Positions 35,035-44,545 of a DNA stretch of 64,000 nt are shown here, piece after piece. Numbering within the stretch: position 1 is the stretch's first letter; each line of letters starts with the position of its first letter. Source of the DNA: an uncultured Pseudomonadota bacterium (GTDB lineage: Bacteria; Pseudomonadota; Gammaproteobacteria; Steroidobacterales; Steroidobacteraceae); assembly GCA_902826575.1 (NCBI GenBank), contig CADEFJ010000003.1, positions 1-64,000 on the forward strand, given 5' to 3'. A program made the position numbers and the translations under genes. Below the pieces are notes generated by a model that was given only the letters and a program-made list of their open reading frames with translations, was not told the origin of the DNA and searched no databases.

Positions 35035-37119
35035 TCACCACATGCTCTTGACGCGCTCGACCGCATCGAGCGCCGACTGGCCCGCCTCGGCGAGCGATGC
35101 CTCGCCGAGGTTCGAGCCCTGGAACGTCGTCGCCTCGAGGGTCTTCAGCACCTTTTCGGTCATGAAGCGGCTGCGCCCGCCATACACGTGCGCGTCGCCC
35201 TGCTTCGGCTGGTGCGTGAGCGGGAACTTGAGCGGCTGCACCAGCATCAGGTCGTCCTTGGCGCGGGTCATTGCCACGTAAAGCAGCCGCCGCTCCTCCT
35301 CGATCGTCTCGGCGCGCCCGGTGGCGAACTCCGACGGAAAACTGCCGTCGACGACGTTCAGCACGTAGACCGTGTCCCATTCCATGCCCTTGGCCGAATG
35401 CACGGTCGAGAGCACGAGATAGTCCTCATCGAGCAACGGCTGGCCGGCGAGATCGCCGCTCGCCTGCGGCGGATCGAGCGTGAGTTCGGTGATGAAGCGC
35501 TCGCGCGACGGGTACTGGCCCGCGAGCAATTCGAGCTGGTCGAGATCGCCGATGCGCGTGTGCACATGCTCGTAGAGGCGCTCGAGATGCGGCCGGTACC
35601 AGGTGCGCACCTGGTTCACCTGCCCGGTCCACGGCTGCTGCGGGCCGGCAAGCGTGACGAGCAGATCGACGAGCTTGCGCCAGTCGACGGCACAATCGGC
35701 CGGCGGCTCGAAGCTGCGCAGGGCCTCGAAGCTGCCACCCTGCTGGAGCAGGTGGTTCAGCGCACGGCGCGCATTCGCGGGGCCCATGCCCTTCAATAGC
35801 TGCAGCACGCGAAAACCCGCCATCGCATTACGCGGATTGTCGATCCAGCGCAGGATCGCGAGCAGGTCCTTGACGTGCGCGGCCTCGAGGAATTTCAGGC
35901 CCCCGAACTTGATGAACGGGATCTTGCGCTTCGAGAGTTCCACTTCGAGCAGGTCGCTGTGGCTCGATGAGCGAAACAGCACCGCCTGGCGCTTGAGCGG
36001 CACGTTGGCCTCGCGCGCCTTGAGCACCTGCGTGCACACATACTCGGCCTGCGTCGGCAGGTCCTCGACGGTGACCAGGCGGGGCCGCGAGCCCGTGCCG
36101 CGCAGCGACAGCAGGTGCTTGCGAAACTGCTTCGGCGCCTCGGCCATCAGCGCGTTCGACACGTCGAGCACGGCCTGCGTCGAGCGGTAGTTCTGCGCGA
36201 GCGCGACGACTTCCGCGCGCGGCTGGAAGTGATCGGGAAACCCGAGGATGTTCTCGACCGTGGCGGCGCGGAACGAATAGATCGCCTGCGCATCGTCGCC
36301 GACGACGGTGAGCCCGCTGCCATCCGGGCACAGATGGTAGAGGATCTCCGCCTGCAGGCGGTTGGTATCCTGGTACTCGTCGACGAGCACGTGGTCGAAG
36401 TGCGTCGCCACGTGCTGCGCGAGCTTTGGCTCGCTCATCAGGATATGCCAGTAAAGCAGCAGGTCGTCGTAATCGAGCACCGCAAACTTCTGCTTGCGCT
36501 CGACATAGGTCCGAAACAGCTTCGTCAGGTCGTCTTCCCACTGCGCGCACCACGGAAACTGCCGCGCGAGCGAGTCCTTGAGTGACAGCTGCGTGTTGAC
36601 GCGATAGGAATAGATCGCAAGACAGGTGTCCTTGCGCGGGAAGCGCTGCTCCTTCGAGGCGAAACCCAGTTCCTGGCGGATGCCGTCGATCAGGTCGGCC
36701 GAGTCGGCCCGATCCACGACCGAGAACTGCGGGTCGAGCCCGAGCTGGCGCGCGTAGTGGCGCAGCAGGCGGTTGCCGACCGAATGGAAGGTGCCGACCC
36801 AGCCGAGGCGCTGCAGGATCGTCTGGCTGACGCCGCCGATCACGTCATTCAGCGCCACTTTCGCGACTTCGTGGGCGCGGCGGCGCATTTCGAGCGCCGC
36901 ACGGCGCGTGAAAGTCAGCATCAGGATGCGCGCCGGGTCGACACCGTGGATCGCGAGGTGCGCGACGCGATGCGCGAGCGTGCTCGTCTTGCCGGTGCCC
37001 GCGCCGGCGATGATCAGCAACGGCCCGGACCTGAACCCCTGCGATTCGGCCAGCTCGCCGTAGGCCACGGCCTTGCGCTGGGCGACGTTCAACTTGGCGA
37101 GGTGCGCGGTCGTCGACAT
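35035..37119 (-). CDS. UvrD/Rep-family SF1A DNA helicase
   Basis: A 694-residue superfamily 1A 3'-5' helicase. Walker A reads IAGAGTGKTS near residue 37, motif Ia LTFTRRAALEMRRRA follows, and motif II has DEYQDTN. Motif III is GDDAQAIYSFRAA, and STVHSAKGMEW and VAMTRAKDDL give motifs V and VI. The protein is a complete helicase without an added nuclease domain. It differs from classical UvrD in lacking the long C-terminal extension. The ATG at 37119 is preferred over an upstream in-frame start. It is convergent with the methyltransferase and divergent from the DUF6524 gene. Confidence 0.93.
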   Translation of the reverse strand: MSTTAHLAKLNVAQRKAVAYGELAESQGFRSGPLLIIAGAGTGKTSTLAHRVAHLAIHGVDPARILMLTFTRRAALEMRRRAHEVAKVALNDVIGGVSQTILQRLGWVGTFHSVGNRLLRHYARQLGLDPQFSVVDRADSADLIDGIRQELGFASKEQRFPRKDTCLAIYSYRVNTQLSLKDSLARQFPWCAQWEDDLTKLFRTYVERKQKFAVLDYDDLLLYWHILMSEPKLAQHVATHFDHVLVDEYQDTNRLQAEILYHLCPDGSGLTVVGDDAQAIYSFRAATVENILGFPDHFQPRAEVVALAQNYRSTQAVLDVSNALMAEAPKQFRKHLLSLRGTGSRPRLVTVEDLPTQAEYVCTQVLKAREANVPLKRQAVLFRSSSHSDLLEVELSKRKIPFIKFGGLKFLEAAHVKDLLAILRWIDNPRNAMAGFRVLQLLKGMGPANARRALNHLLQQGGSFEALRSFEPPADCAVDWRKLVDLLVTLAGPQQPWTGQVNQVRTWYRPHLERLYEHVHTRIGDLDQLELLAGQYPSRERFITELTLDPPQASGDLAGQPLLDEDYLVLSTVHSAKGMEWDTVYVLNVVDGSFPSEFATGRAETIEEERRLLYVAMTRAKDDLMLVQPLKFPLTHQPKQGDAHVYGGRSRFMTEKVLKTLEATTFQGSNLGEASLAEAGQSALDAVERVKSMW

Positions 37120-37184
37120 GAGCGCGCAATATACTTTCCGCCGCCGTGGTTGTCCCGTCCTGCGGTTTGCCGGATCATATCCGG

Positions 37185-37604
37185 ATGGCGGAATCATCGA
37201 TCGGCATCGGCGGCGTGGCGCTGCGTTTCGCCCTTGCGCTGGTGCTCGTGCTGCTCACGTACAACCCTAGCGGGACCTCCTACTACCATTGGGTGGCAGG
37301 CGACCTCGCGAACTTCGATGCGTTGAAGGCGCTCGCGGGCGTGGTGCTGCTGATCGGGTGGGTGGTGTTCCTCACCGCCACCGCGCGCTCGCTCGGCGCC
37401 ATCGGTGTGCTGCTGTCCACCGCCTTCTTCGCCGCGCTCGTCTGGGTCGCCGTGCAGTACGGCTGGTTCGAGGCGGCCCCTCGCACACTCTTGTGGATCG
37501 GTCTGGTGGTCGCGGCCGCGGTGCTCGCGATCGGCATGTCGTGGTCGCATGTACGCCGACGCCTGAGCGGCCAGCTCGACGTCGACGAGGTCGACACACG
37601 ATGA
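37185..37604 (+). CDS. DUF6524 family four-TM membrane protein
   Basis: A 139-residue integral membrane protein with four predicted helices. The first contains ALRFALALVLVLLTYNPSG, followed by a short YYHWV loop and a second helix ALAGVVLLIGWVVFLTATA. A third has LLSTAFFAALVWVAV and a fourth LLWIGLVVAAAVLAIGMSW. The TYNPSG-YYHW pairing is the recognisable family feature. The short cytosolic tail is charged and ends DEVDTR. It starts a plus-strand operon; its stop overlaps the next start as ATGA. Function is unknown. Confidence 0.78.
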   Translation: MAESSIGIGGVALRFALALVLVLLTYNPSGTSYYHWVAGDLANFDALKALAGVVLLIGWVVFLTATARSLGAIGVLLSTAFFAALVWVAVQYGWFEAAPRTLLWIGLVVAAAVLAIGMSWSHVRRRLSGQLDVDEVDTR

Positions 37605-38215
37605 AAACCGCGAAAGCCGCCAGCACCCGCCGCCACCGCGCGCAGCCGAAGCACCTGACCGCAATTGGCGTGAAGCCTGCCGCGCGCCGCGCACTGCCGC
37701 CCGACCTGCGAAAGTACTTCGGCATTTGCGAGGAGCGCATCGGCTTCCTGCCGAACGTGCTCGCGGCCTACAGCTTCGATGCGACCAAGCTGCGCGCCTT
37801 CATCGCGATGTACAACGACCTGATGCTCGGCGACTCGCGCCTCACCAGGCTCGAGCGCGAAATGATCGCGGTCGTCGTGTCCGCCGCGAACCGTTGCTAT
37901 TACTGCCTCGTCGCTCATGGCCAGGCGGTACGCGAGCTGTCTGGCGACCCGACGCTCGGCGAACTGCTGGTCATGAACTACCGGGCCGCGAAGCTGCCGG
38001 CCCGCCAGCACGCAATGCTCGACTTCGCGCACAAGCTGACAGTGACTCCCGCGCAGGTGGGCAGCGCCGATCGACGCCGACTCGCGCACGCGCGCTTCAG
38101 TGCGCGCGACATCTGGGACATCGCCGCGGTGACCGGATTTTTCAACATGACGAACCGGCTGGCAACGGCGGTCGACATGATGCCGAATGCCGAGTACCAC
38201 GCCTTGGCCCGCTGA
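37601..38215 (+). CDS. CMD/AhpD-like peroxidase-related protein
   Basis: A 204-residue protein of the carboxymuconolactone decarboxylase/AhpD superfamily, close to the peroxidase-related group. The redox CXXC is in NRCYYCLVAHG (Cys99, Cys102) with His106 downstream and a Glu in RLEREM before it, forming the usual proton relay. A basic N-terminal extension of about 30 residues precedes the domain. The start is tied to the previous stop by an ATGA overlap. A thiol peroxidase or reductive role is expected; a specific partner is not visible. Confidence 0.88.
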   Translation: MKTAKAASTRRHRAQPKHLTAIGVKPAARRALPPDLRKYFGICEERIGFLPNVLAAYSFDATKLRAFIAMYNDLMLGDSRLTRLEREMIAVVVSAANRCYYCLVAHGQAVRELSGDPTLGELLVMNYRAAKLPARQHAMLDFAHKLTVTPAQVGSADRRRLAHARFSARDIWDIAAVTGFFNMTNRLATAVDMMPNAEYHALAR

Positions 38216-38224
38216 GCCCCATCG

Positions 38225-38770
38225 GTGCTGATCTCGAGCGATACGAAATTCCGCGGTCGCATCGTGACCGCCAATGTCGAAGTCGTCGATCTGCCAAACG
38301 GTCATCGCGCGACGCTCGACATCGTGCATCACCCGGGCGGCGCGGCGATCGTGGCGGTCGATGCGCGGCTGCGGGTGTGCGTGCTGCGCCAGTATCGCCA
38401 CGCGGCCGGCGGCTGGGTGTGGGAGTTGCCCGCCGGCAAGCTCGAGTCCGGCGAGCCGCCGCTTGCCACCGCGCAGCGGGAGATCGTCGAAGAGGCCGGC
38501 ATGTCCGCGACGCACTGGGACCCGCTCGGCGTCATCCTGAGTTCGCCGGGCGTGTTCACCGAGAGGATCCACCTGTTCCTCGCCACCGCACTCGAGCCGG
38601 CCACTCAGGCCACCGAGACTGGCGAGCTGCTGGAAGTGCACTGGATCGACTTCGACGAAGCGTGCCGCAGGGTACTCACGGATGGGATCTCGGACGCCAA
38701 GACCTGTGTGGGCCTGTTGCGGGCCGCAGCGCACCCCACCCTGGCCGCCTTGCGGGCCCCCGGGATGTGA
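38225..38770 (+). CDS. NUDIX hydrolase, ADP-ribose pyrophosphatase type
   Basis: A 181-residue NUDIX enzyme. The full Nudix box GX5EX7REUXEEXGU is met at residues 71-93 (GKLESGEPP then REIVEEAGM). The N-terminal RIVTANVEVVDLPNGH and the AIVAVD strand resemble ADP-sugar pyrophosphatases (NudF-like), which cleave ADP-ribose to AMP and ribose-5-phosphate. The start is GTG at 38225, 10 nt after the peroxidase-like gene. Other nucleoside diphosphate-linked substrates cannot be excluded. Confidence 0.9.
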   Translation: MLISSDTKFRGRIVTANVEVVDLPNGHRATLDIVHHPGGAAIVAVDARLRVCVLRQYRHAAGGWVWELPAGKLESGEPPLATAQREIVEEAGMSATHWDPLGVILSSPGVFTERIHLFLATALEPATQATETGELLEVHWIDFDEACRRVLTDGISDAKTCVGLLRAAAHPTLAALRAPGM

Positions 38771-38818
38771 ACTGCGCCGCGGTTGCGCCCCGCCCCGATC
38801 GTTACACTTGAGCCGATC

Positions 38819-39142
38819 GTGGCAGAAGATTCCACCAAACCGCCGAACGGCGCGCGCCGTGTCGCCCACGTCGTGCGCGACGATCTCGGCAATGCGCGCG
38901 TCGAATGGCAGAAGATTCCAGACGACCGGACCGGGAGCTTTGCGCGCCCGAACCTCGCGATCGAGGGCGAAGGGCCCGACCTCGGCGTCGATCCCTATGA
39001 TCGCACCGTGCCCTCCGGCAAGCGCGATCCCCAGGGCACCGGCACGACGCGCCGCGACCTGCGCAAGCTCTCCGAGTGGATCAAGTTGAAGCGCGAGATG
39101 GAAGAGCGCAAGGCCCGCGGCGAAGACGAAAACAAGGAATAG
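38819..39142 (+). CDS. Small unknown protein with GNA-W and DPY motifs
   Basis: A 107-residue acidic/basic cytosolic protein. The GTG at 38819 (VAEDSTKPP) gives the best start after a 48-bp gap. It contains RDDLGNARVEWQK near 21-33, VDPYDRTVPSGKRDP near 57-71 and a C-terminal helix RRDLRKLSEWIKLKREM. The GNA-x-W and DPY[ND]R pair recurs in the 107-aa protein at 44546-44869, suggesting one family. No known domain is recognised. It ends the DUF6524 operon, 4 bp before a convergent gene. Confidence 0.7.
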   Translation: MAEDSTKPPNGARRVAHVVRDDLGNARVEWQKIPDDRTGSFARPNLAIEGEGPDLGVDPYDRTVPSGKRDPQGTGTTRRDLRKLSEWIKLKREMEERKARGEDENKE

Positions 39143-39146
39143 CGCC

Positions 39147-39797
39147 TCAGGCGCAACGCTCGATGTGCGCGAGCTTGCGCGCCTCGGTGAGCCGGTAGAA
39201 CCGGCGCAGTTCCGCCACCATGTCCCGAAACGCGGCGTCCGCCGGATGCTGCAGCCTCTCCTCCATGCGCCGGCAGAAGCGCGCCGCGTAGGCGCTTGCC
39301 CGCCGGTAGAGATGCGCATGCTGCGGCGGCAGCCTTGGATCGACCTGCGTACACGAGAACAGGATGCGGTGCAGCTCGCGCGGGAAGCGCTCCGGTGCCT
39401 GGCTGCGCAGCAGCCACAGGGTGGCGACGTACTTGTCGACCTCGGCCTGTGTCTCGAGTTCCATGCGCGACACTTCGCGATCGTGGCCGGCGTGGAACGC
39501 GAGATAATGGAAATGGCTCACGCCCTCGAGCGCGGTCCAGCAGTCGGCGAGGTTGCCGGCGTCGAGGCACTCGAGCGGGTCGGCTGCGGCCAGCCGCTCG
39601 AGCAACTGCGCATCGAGATACAGCGCGACCGCCATGTCATCGCCGTCGCGGGCCACCAGCAACTGCTCCCCGTTCGCCGCAGACCGCGCCGCCCGCGGCA
39701 CCCAGCCCGGATCGGTGACCAGGAAATCGCAGACATCGTGCGCGAGCGGCACGTCGTAGATACCGGCGAGCAGATCCTGCAAGGCGCGCAGCACCAT
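39147..39797 (-). CDS. Unknown helical protein (216 aa)
   Basis: A soluble, mainly helical protein starting MVLRALQDLLAGIYDVPLAHDV at 39797. Visible traits are acidic clusters, CWTALEGVSHFHYLAFHAGHDRE near 109-131 with three His residues, and a C-terminal region rich in Arg/His (PPQHAHLYRRASAYAARFC). No catalytic motif, signal or membrane segment is evident. It follows the 201-aa unknown gene by 11 bp and is probably co-transcribed with it. The two seem to form an uncharacterised conserved pair. Confidence 0.7.
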   Translation of the reverse strand: MVLRALQDLLAGIYDVPLAHDVCDFLVTDPGWVPRAARSAANGEQLLVARDGDDMAVALYLDAQLLERLAAADPLECLDAGNLADCWTALEGVSHFHYLAFHAGHDREVSRMELETQAEVDKYVATLWLLRSQAPERFPRELHRILFSCTQVDPRLPPQHAHLYRRASAYAARFCRRMEERLQHPADAAFRDMVAELRRFYRLTEARKLAHIERCA

Positions 39798-39808
39798 GAC
39801 TGCCGCTG

Positions 39809-40414
39809 TCAGTGCTGGAACGAGGTACGCGCGCCGGCGGCCGGCGCCACGCCGAGTTTCGACAACAGGCGCTCGGCGCGCCGGCTGCCGGTCCTGATCC
39901 ACAACTCGTAGAGCCGCAGGATGTCCTGGTCGCTGTGCTGGTAACCCGATTCGCTCACCTCGTTGAGCGCATCGACGAGCAGCTGGAACTTCGCGGCGAG
40001 TTCACCGAACACCGGCCCGAGCGCCGGCCGCCCGCTCTGGCGCACTGCATCCGACAACGTGCCGTAGGCGCGCCCGCCCATTGCGATGTGATAGTCGATG
40101 TCGATCAGTTTGCGCGCGAAACCCTGCGCGAAGAAACCCGCCACGAACAGCGACACGTCGCCGAGTCGCTGCAGGCCGGCGCAACGCTCCTGCGGGCTGC
40201 GCGCTTCGAGTGCCTCGCCCAGCATGACGACGAGCGGCTTGATGCGCACACCGTCGGGCGTCGTCTCGAACAGCGCTTCCGAGCGCGCGAACAGCGTCAG
40301 CATGTTGACGACATACTGCTCGGTCTCGCCGCCGACTTCGACATGCTGGCGCGCGAGGGTCTCCCGCAAGGAATCACGGAAGAACTCACGCAGGCTGTGT
40401 ACCGTGACGACCAT
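39809..40414 (-). CDS. Unknown helical protein (201 aa)
   Basis: A 201-residue soluble protein starting MVVTVHSLREFFRDSL. It is helical throughout, with LARQHVEVGGETEQYVVNMLTLFARSEALFE near 19-50 and GFARKLIDIDYHIAMGGRAYGTLSD near 110-133. The ATG at 40414 starts at the left end of a 128-bp divergent region shared with the MFS gene. No domain is recognised. The gene is the first of a two-gene minus-strand unit with the 216-aa protein. Confidence 0.7.
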   Translation of the reverse strand: MVVTVHSLREFFRDSLRETLARQHVEVGGETEQYVVNMLTLFARSEALFETTPDGVRIKPLVVMLGEALEARSPQERCAGLQRLGDVSLFVAGFFAQGFARKLIDIDYHIAMGGRAYGTLSDAVRQSGRPALGPVFGELAAKFQLLVDALNEVSESGYQHSDQDILRLYELWIRTGSRRAERLLSKLGVAPAAGARTSFQH

Positions 40415-40542
40415 GGGCCCTAGCCTCCTGCCGTACGCCTGAACAGTCCGTGAACGAGCGCAGGTTTTCAAGCGCGCACCGTCATGCTGCGGCGCTGGCA
40501 GCCACGCGGTTACACTGCTGATTGCGACGGGGGTCTCGAACG

Positions 40543-41811
40543 ATGACGCGATATCAGTGGCTGGTGCTGGCGGCGGCATGGCTCGGCTGGGGCTTCGACG
40601 TGTTCGATGCCCTGCTGTTCAACTTCGTCGCGCCGAACACGGTGCCCGTGCTGCTCGGACTCGAACCCGGCAGCGCCGTGGCACGCGATGCGACCGTGCT
40701 GTGGACCGGCATCCTGTCCTCGATCCTGCTGATCGGCTGGGCCGTCGGCGGCGTCGTGTTCGGCTGGTACGCCGATCGCTACGGCCGGCGGCGCGCGCTG
40801 TTCGTCACCGTGGCCCTCTATGCCGTGGGCACGGCACTGTGCGCCGCTTCGATGAACATGGGACAGCTGGTCGTGTTTCGCGCGATCGCGAGCCTCGGTA
40901 TCGGTGGCGAGTGGGCGGTGGGCGCCGCGCTGGTCGCCGAGTCCCTGCCGGAGTACCTGCGCCTGTTCGGCGCCACCGTGCTGTACACCGCCTCGCCCAT
41001 CGGGCTGCTGTTGGCCTGCTGGGTTAGTTACCAGGTCGCGGGCGTGTGGTTTGCCGACGACCCGGCCAACTCCTGGCGCTACGTGTTCCTCTGCGGTCTC
41101 GCACCCGTTGCGCTGGCGTTCGCCGTGCGTGCCTTCATCCACGATCCGGAAATCTGGACGCGCGCCCGCGAGCGGTACGCACCGCCCTCGCCCCGCGAGC
41201 TGTTCACGCCGCAGGTGCGCCGCGCGACGCTCGTCGGCAGCCTCGTGTCGGTCGCGGGCCTGCTCACCTGGTGGGCCTGCAATGCCTTCGTGCCGCTGCT
41301 CGGTACCTGGCTTGCCGTCGAGAACGCGCCCGGCGAGATCGAGCGCTGGAAGACGATGGCGTCGAACGCGTTCAACCTGGGTGGCCTGGTTGGCGCACTC
41401 GCGGCCCTGCCGCTCGCACACTGGCTCGGGCGACGCGCGATGTTCGCGGCCTATTTCCTCTATTCCGCGCTCGCGATCGCCGCGACTTTCGGGCTCGAGA
41501 TCGCGCCCGAACTGCGCATCCGCCTGCTGTTCTTCGTCGGTGTAGGCGTGTACGGGATCTTCAGCACCTACGTGTTCTATCTGCCCGAGCTCTTCCCGGC
41601 GCGCCTGCGCGCGAGCGGCGCGGGCTTCTGCTACAACATCGGCCGCGTCGTCGCCGCGGCGGGCCCGCTCGCGATCGGCATCGCGACCTCGACGGCCGAT
41701 GGCTCATCCGCCGCCCTGCTCGGCACGATGATCTGGGTGGCGATCATCCCGCTCGCGGCTGCATTGCTGACACCGTTCGTGATCGAAACCCGGGGCATGA
41801 AGCTGCAATGA
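40543..41811 (+). CDS. MFS transporter, sugar/organic-acid:H+ symporter type
   Basis: A 422-residue, 12-TM major facilitator. TM1 carries the acidic WGFDVFDA motif near residues 16-23. The loop 2-3 signature is GWYADRYGRRRAL and loop 4 has RAIASLGIGGEWAVGA. The second-half repeat near TM8-10 has LPLAHWLGRRAMF, and LFPARLRASGAGFCYNIGR precedes TM11. This pattern fits the aromatic-acid, sialate or metabolite:H+ symporters, not drug exporters. Its stop overlaps the downstream GST start as ATGA. Confidence 0.92.
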   Translation: MTRYQWLVLAAAWLGWGFDVFDALLFNFVAPNTVPVLLGLEPGSAVARDATVLWTGILSSILLIGWAVGGVVFGWYADRYGRRRALFVTVALYAVGTALCAASMNMGQLVVFRAIASLGIGGEWAVGAALVAESLPEYLRLFGATVLYTASPIGLLLACWVSYQVAGVWFADDPANSWRYVFLCGLAPVALAFAVRAFIHDPEIWTRARERYAPPSPRELFTPQVRRATLVGSLVSVAGLLTWWACNAFVPLLGTWLAVENAPGEIERWKTMASNAFNLGGLVGALAALPLAHWLGRRAMFAAYFLYSALAIAATFGLEIAPELRIRLLFFVGVGVYGIFSTYVFYLPELFPARLRASGAGFCYNIGRVVAAAGPLAIGIATSTADGSSAALLGTMIWVAIIPLAAALLTPFVIETRGMKLQ

Positions 41812-42473
41812 ACCTGACACTGCTGATCGGCAACCAGAATTATTCGTCGTGGTCACTGCGACCCTGGATGTTGCTGCGACACCTGGGGCTGGCGTTTGCC
41901 GTGGAGAAGGTGCAGCTCGATGCGCCACGGTTCAAGGCGCAGGTCGCGGCCTTCGGTCCCGCCGGACGGGTGCCCATGTTGCGCGACGGTGAACTCGTCA
42001 TCTGGGATTCGCTTGCGATCTGCGAGTACGCCTGTGAACTCGCGGGGCGCGGCTGGCCGCGCGAGCGCGCCGCGCGTGCCCGGGCGCGGGCTCTCGCCGC
42101 CGAGATGCACGCGGGATTCGCGGGCCTGCGCGGCGCATGGAGCATGAACGCGCGCGCGCGCGATCGCTGCGCGGCAATGACACCGGCGCTGGCTGCCGAC
42201 ATCGCCCGCATCGACGCCGCCTGGTCGGAATGCCGGCGCGCATTCGGCGCACAGGGACCGTGGCTGTTCGGCGCCGACTACACCGTGGCCGACGCGATGT
42301 TTGCGCCGGTCGTGCTGCGCTTCAACACCTATGCGGCGCGCACCGGGGGCGCGGCGCTGTCGAGCGCGGCGGCGGCCTATGTCGGGCACGCGCTCGCCGA
42401 TCCCATCCTGGGGGAATGGATGGCCGCGGCGCAGGCCGAATCCTGGGTGCTCCCGCGCGAGGAGATCGACTGA
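41808..42473 (+). CDS. Glutathione S-transferase family protein
   Basis: A 221-residue GST. The N-terminus has GNQNYSSWSLRPWMLLRHLG with Ser residues at the catalytic position, GRVPML with the cis-Pro near 55, and WDSLAICEYAC near 66. The C-terminal helical domain has FGADYTVADAMFAPVVLRF. The YSSWSLRPW form is typical of the zeta/YfcF-like bacterial group. It is translationally coupled to the MFS transporter (ATGA), which suggests a role in handling the imported compound. Confidence 0.91.
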   Translation: MNLTLLIGNQNYSSWSLRPWMLLRHLGLAFAVEKVQLDAPRFKAQVAAFGPAGRVPMLRDGELVIWDSLAICEYACELAGRGWPRERAARARARALAAEMHAGFAGLRGAWSMNARARDRCAAMTPALAADIARIDAAWSECRRAFGAQGPWLFGADYTVADAMFAPVVLRFNTYAARTGGAALSSAAAAYVGHALADPILGEWMAAAQAESWVLPREEID

Positions 42474-42520
42474 GGGTGCTTGGGTATCATTGCGGCCTGC
42501 GTACCAATCCGGAGACCGCG

Positions 42521-44533
42521 ATGCCGAGACTCGCCGCCCTCACCGCGGGCCTGCTTGCGCTGGCCGCCACCGCCGCGCTCGCGAGCGCCCCCTTCACCGC
42601 CGACGACCTCGTTTCACTGCATCGCGTATCCGATCCGCAGGTATCGCCCGACGGGCGCTACGTCGCGTTCGTTCAGCGCGAGACCGATCTCGAAGCCAAC
42701 CGTGGTCGCACCGACCTGTGGCTGATCGATCTCGACGCGCGAAAGGCTGCACCGCGCCGACTCACGCACGACGCGGCGAACGACACGCAGCCGCGCTGGG
42801 CGCCCGATGGCAGCACGCTGTATTTCCTGTCGGCACGTTCGGGCAGCACGCAGATCTGGCGCCTTGCGCTCGGCGGGGGCGAGCCGCTGGCGGTAACCGA
42901 CCTGCCGGTCGATGTCGGCAGCTTCAGGATTTCGCCGACAGGCGAGCACCTCGTGTTCAGCATGGCAGTGAAGCCAGCGGTGCAGGCAAGCAAGGGCAGC
43001 AGCAAGGCGAGCGGCCAGGTGTACGAGCAGCTGTTCATGCGCCACTGGGACGCCTGGTCCGACGGCTCGCGCTCGCACCTCTTCGCCGCGCCCCTCGACG
43101 CAAGCGGCCGCATTGGCGCTCCGGTCGACTTGTCGCAGGAACTCGACGGCGACGTGCCTTCAAAGCCCTTCGGCGGCGACGAGGAGTATGCCATCTCACC
43201 CGACGGCAGACGCGTGGTGTTCAGCCTGCGCATCGCGGGCCGCACCGAGCCGTGGTCGACGAACTTCGATCTGTTCGAGGTGGCCATCGGCGGCGGCACG
43301 CCGGTGAATCTCACGGCAGGCAATCCCGCGTGGGACACGAGCCCGGTGTTCCTCGCGAGTGGCGACCTCGCGTGGCTCGCAATGCAGCGCCCGGGCTTCG
43401 AGGCCGATCGCTTCCACATCATGTTGCGCCGTGCGGGCAAGGAGGCAAGAGCCCTGACGCTCGACTGGGACCGTTCGGTCGCACGCCTCGGCGCCACGCG
43501 CGACGGCAAGCACCTGCTTGCAACCGCCGACGACATCGGCCAGCACGCGCTGTTCGCCATCGACCCGGCGAACGGCAAGCCGGTCAGGCTGGTCGGCGAG
43601 GGGTACGTCGATGAGTTCGCGCCCGCCAGGGGCGGTGTCGTGTTCAGCTGGGCCAACCTCGCGGCCCCGGCCGACCTCTGGATGCTGCGCGACGGCGGCA
43701 AGCCGGTGCGGCTCACAGACGTCAACGCCGCGCGCCTCGCGGGAAGCGCGCTGGCCGAATTCGAGCAGTACAGCTTCAAGGGCTGGAACGACGAGACCGT
43801 GTACGGCTATGTGATGAAGCCGCACGGCTACACGGCCGGGAAGAAATACCCGATCGCGTTCATCGTGCACGGTGGGCCGCAGTCGAGCTACGCCAATGCC
43901 TGGAGCTATCGCTGGAATCCGCAGGTTTATGCCGGCCGCGGCTACGCGGTGGTGTTCATCGACTTCCACGGCTCGCCGGGTTACGGGCAGGCGTTCACCG
44001 ACTCTATCAGCGGCAACTGGGGCGGCGCTCCGTTCATCGACCTGCAGAAGGGGCTCGCCGCCGCGACCGACCGCTATGACTGGCTCGACGCCGACAAAGC
44101 GTGCTCGCTGGGCGCCTCGTATGGCGGCTACATGCAGAACTGGATCGCGGGCAACTGGCCCGATCGCTTCCGCTGCATCGTCAACCACGACGGCATCTTC
44201 GACAACAAGTCGATGTACTACACCACCGAGGAACTGTGGTTTCCGGAATGGGAAAACGGCGGGCCGTATTACGAGCAGCCGGCGACCTACGACCGGTGGG
44301 ACCCGTCACGGCAGGTGGGCGAATGGCGCACGCCCATGCTCGTGATCCACGGCGCCAGGGATTATCGGGTGCCGGATGCGCAGGGCATCGCGACGTTCAC
44401 CGCGCTGCAGCGGCGCGGCATCGCATCCAGGTTCCTGTACTTCCCCGATGAGAACCACTGGGTACTGAAGCCTGCCAACAGCCTCCAGTGGCATGCGGAA
44501 GTGCTCGACTGGCTCGACAGATGGCTGAAGTAG
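42521..44533 (+). CDS. S9-family (prolyl oligopeptidase-like) serine peptidase, exported
   Basis: A 670-residue dipeptidyl/acylaminoacyl-peptidase-type protein. A Sec signal ends after ALASA. A seven-bladed propeller follows with TolB-like SPDGR repeats (about 30-400). The alpha/beta hydrolase domain has Ser533 in GASYGGY, Asp614 in HGARDYRVP and His646 in DENHWVLK, the complete triad. GGPQSSYANAW near 451 is the family substrate loop. GGAG sits ahead of the ATG at 42521. It probably degrades short peptides in the periplasm or at the surface. Confidence 0.93.
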   Translation: MPRLAALTAGLLALAATAALASAPFTADDLVSLHRVSDPQVSPDGRYVAFVQRETDLEANRGRTDLWLIDLDARKAAPRRLTHDAANDTQPRWAPDGSTLYFLSARSGSTQIWRLALGGGEPLAVTDLPVDVGSFRISPTGEHLVFSMAVKPAVQASKGSSKASGQVYEQLFMRHWDAWSDGSRSHLFAAPLDASGRIGAPVDLSQELDGDVPSKPFGGDEEYAISPDGRRVVFSLRIAGRTEPWSTNFDLFEVAIGGGTPVNLTAGNPAWDTSPVFLASGDLAWLAMQRPGFEADRFHIMLRRAGKEARALTLDWDRSVARLGATRDGKHLLATADDIGQHALFAIDPANGKPVRLVGEGYVDEFAPARGGVVFSWANLAAPADLWMLRDGGKPVRLTDVNAARLAGSALAEFEQYSFKGWNDETVYGYVMKPHGYTAGKKYPIAFIVHGGPQSSYANAWSYRWNPQVYAGRGYAVVFIDFHGSPGYGQAFTDSISGNWGGAPFIDLQKGLAAATDRYDWLDADKACSLGASYGGYMQNWIAGNWPDRFRCIVNHDGIFDNKSMYYTTEELWFPEWENGGPYYEQPATYDRWDPSRQVGEWRTPMLVIHGARDYRVPDAQGIATFTALQRRGIASRFLYFPDENHWVLKPANSLQWHAEVLDWLDRWLK

Positions 44534-44545
44534 GCGCCGGCGCGC

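Noticed and set aside
42149..42162. CG dinucleotide runs here and at 52323-52336 and 59551-59564
   Set aside because: Seven-unit runs are expected by chance in coding DNA of this composition, and all lie inside clear genes.
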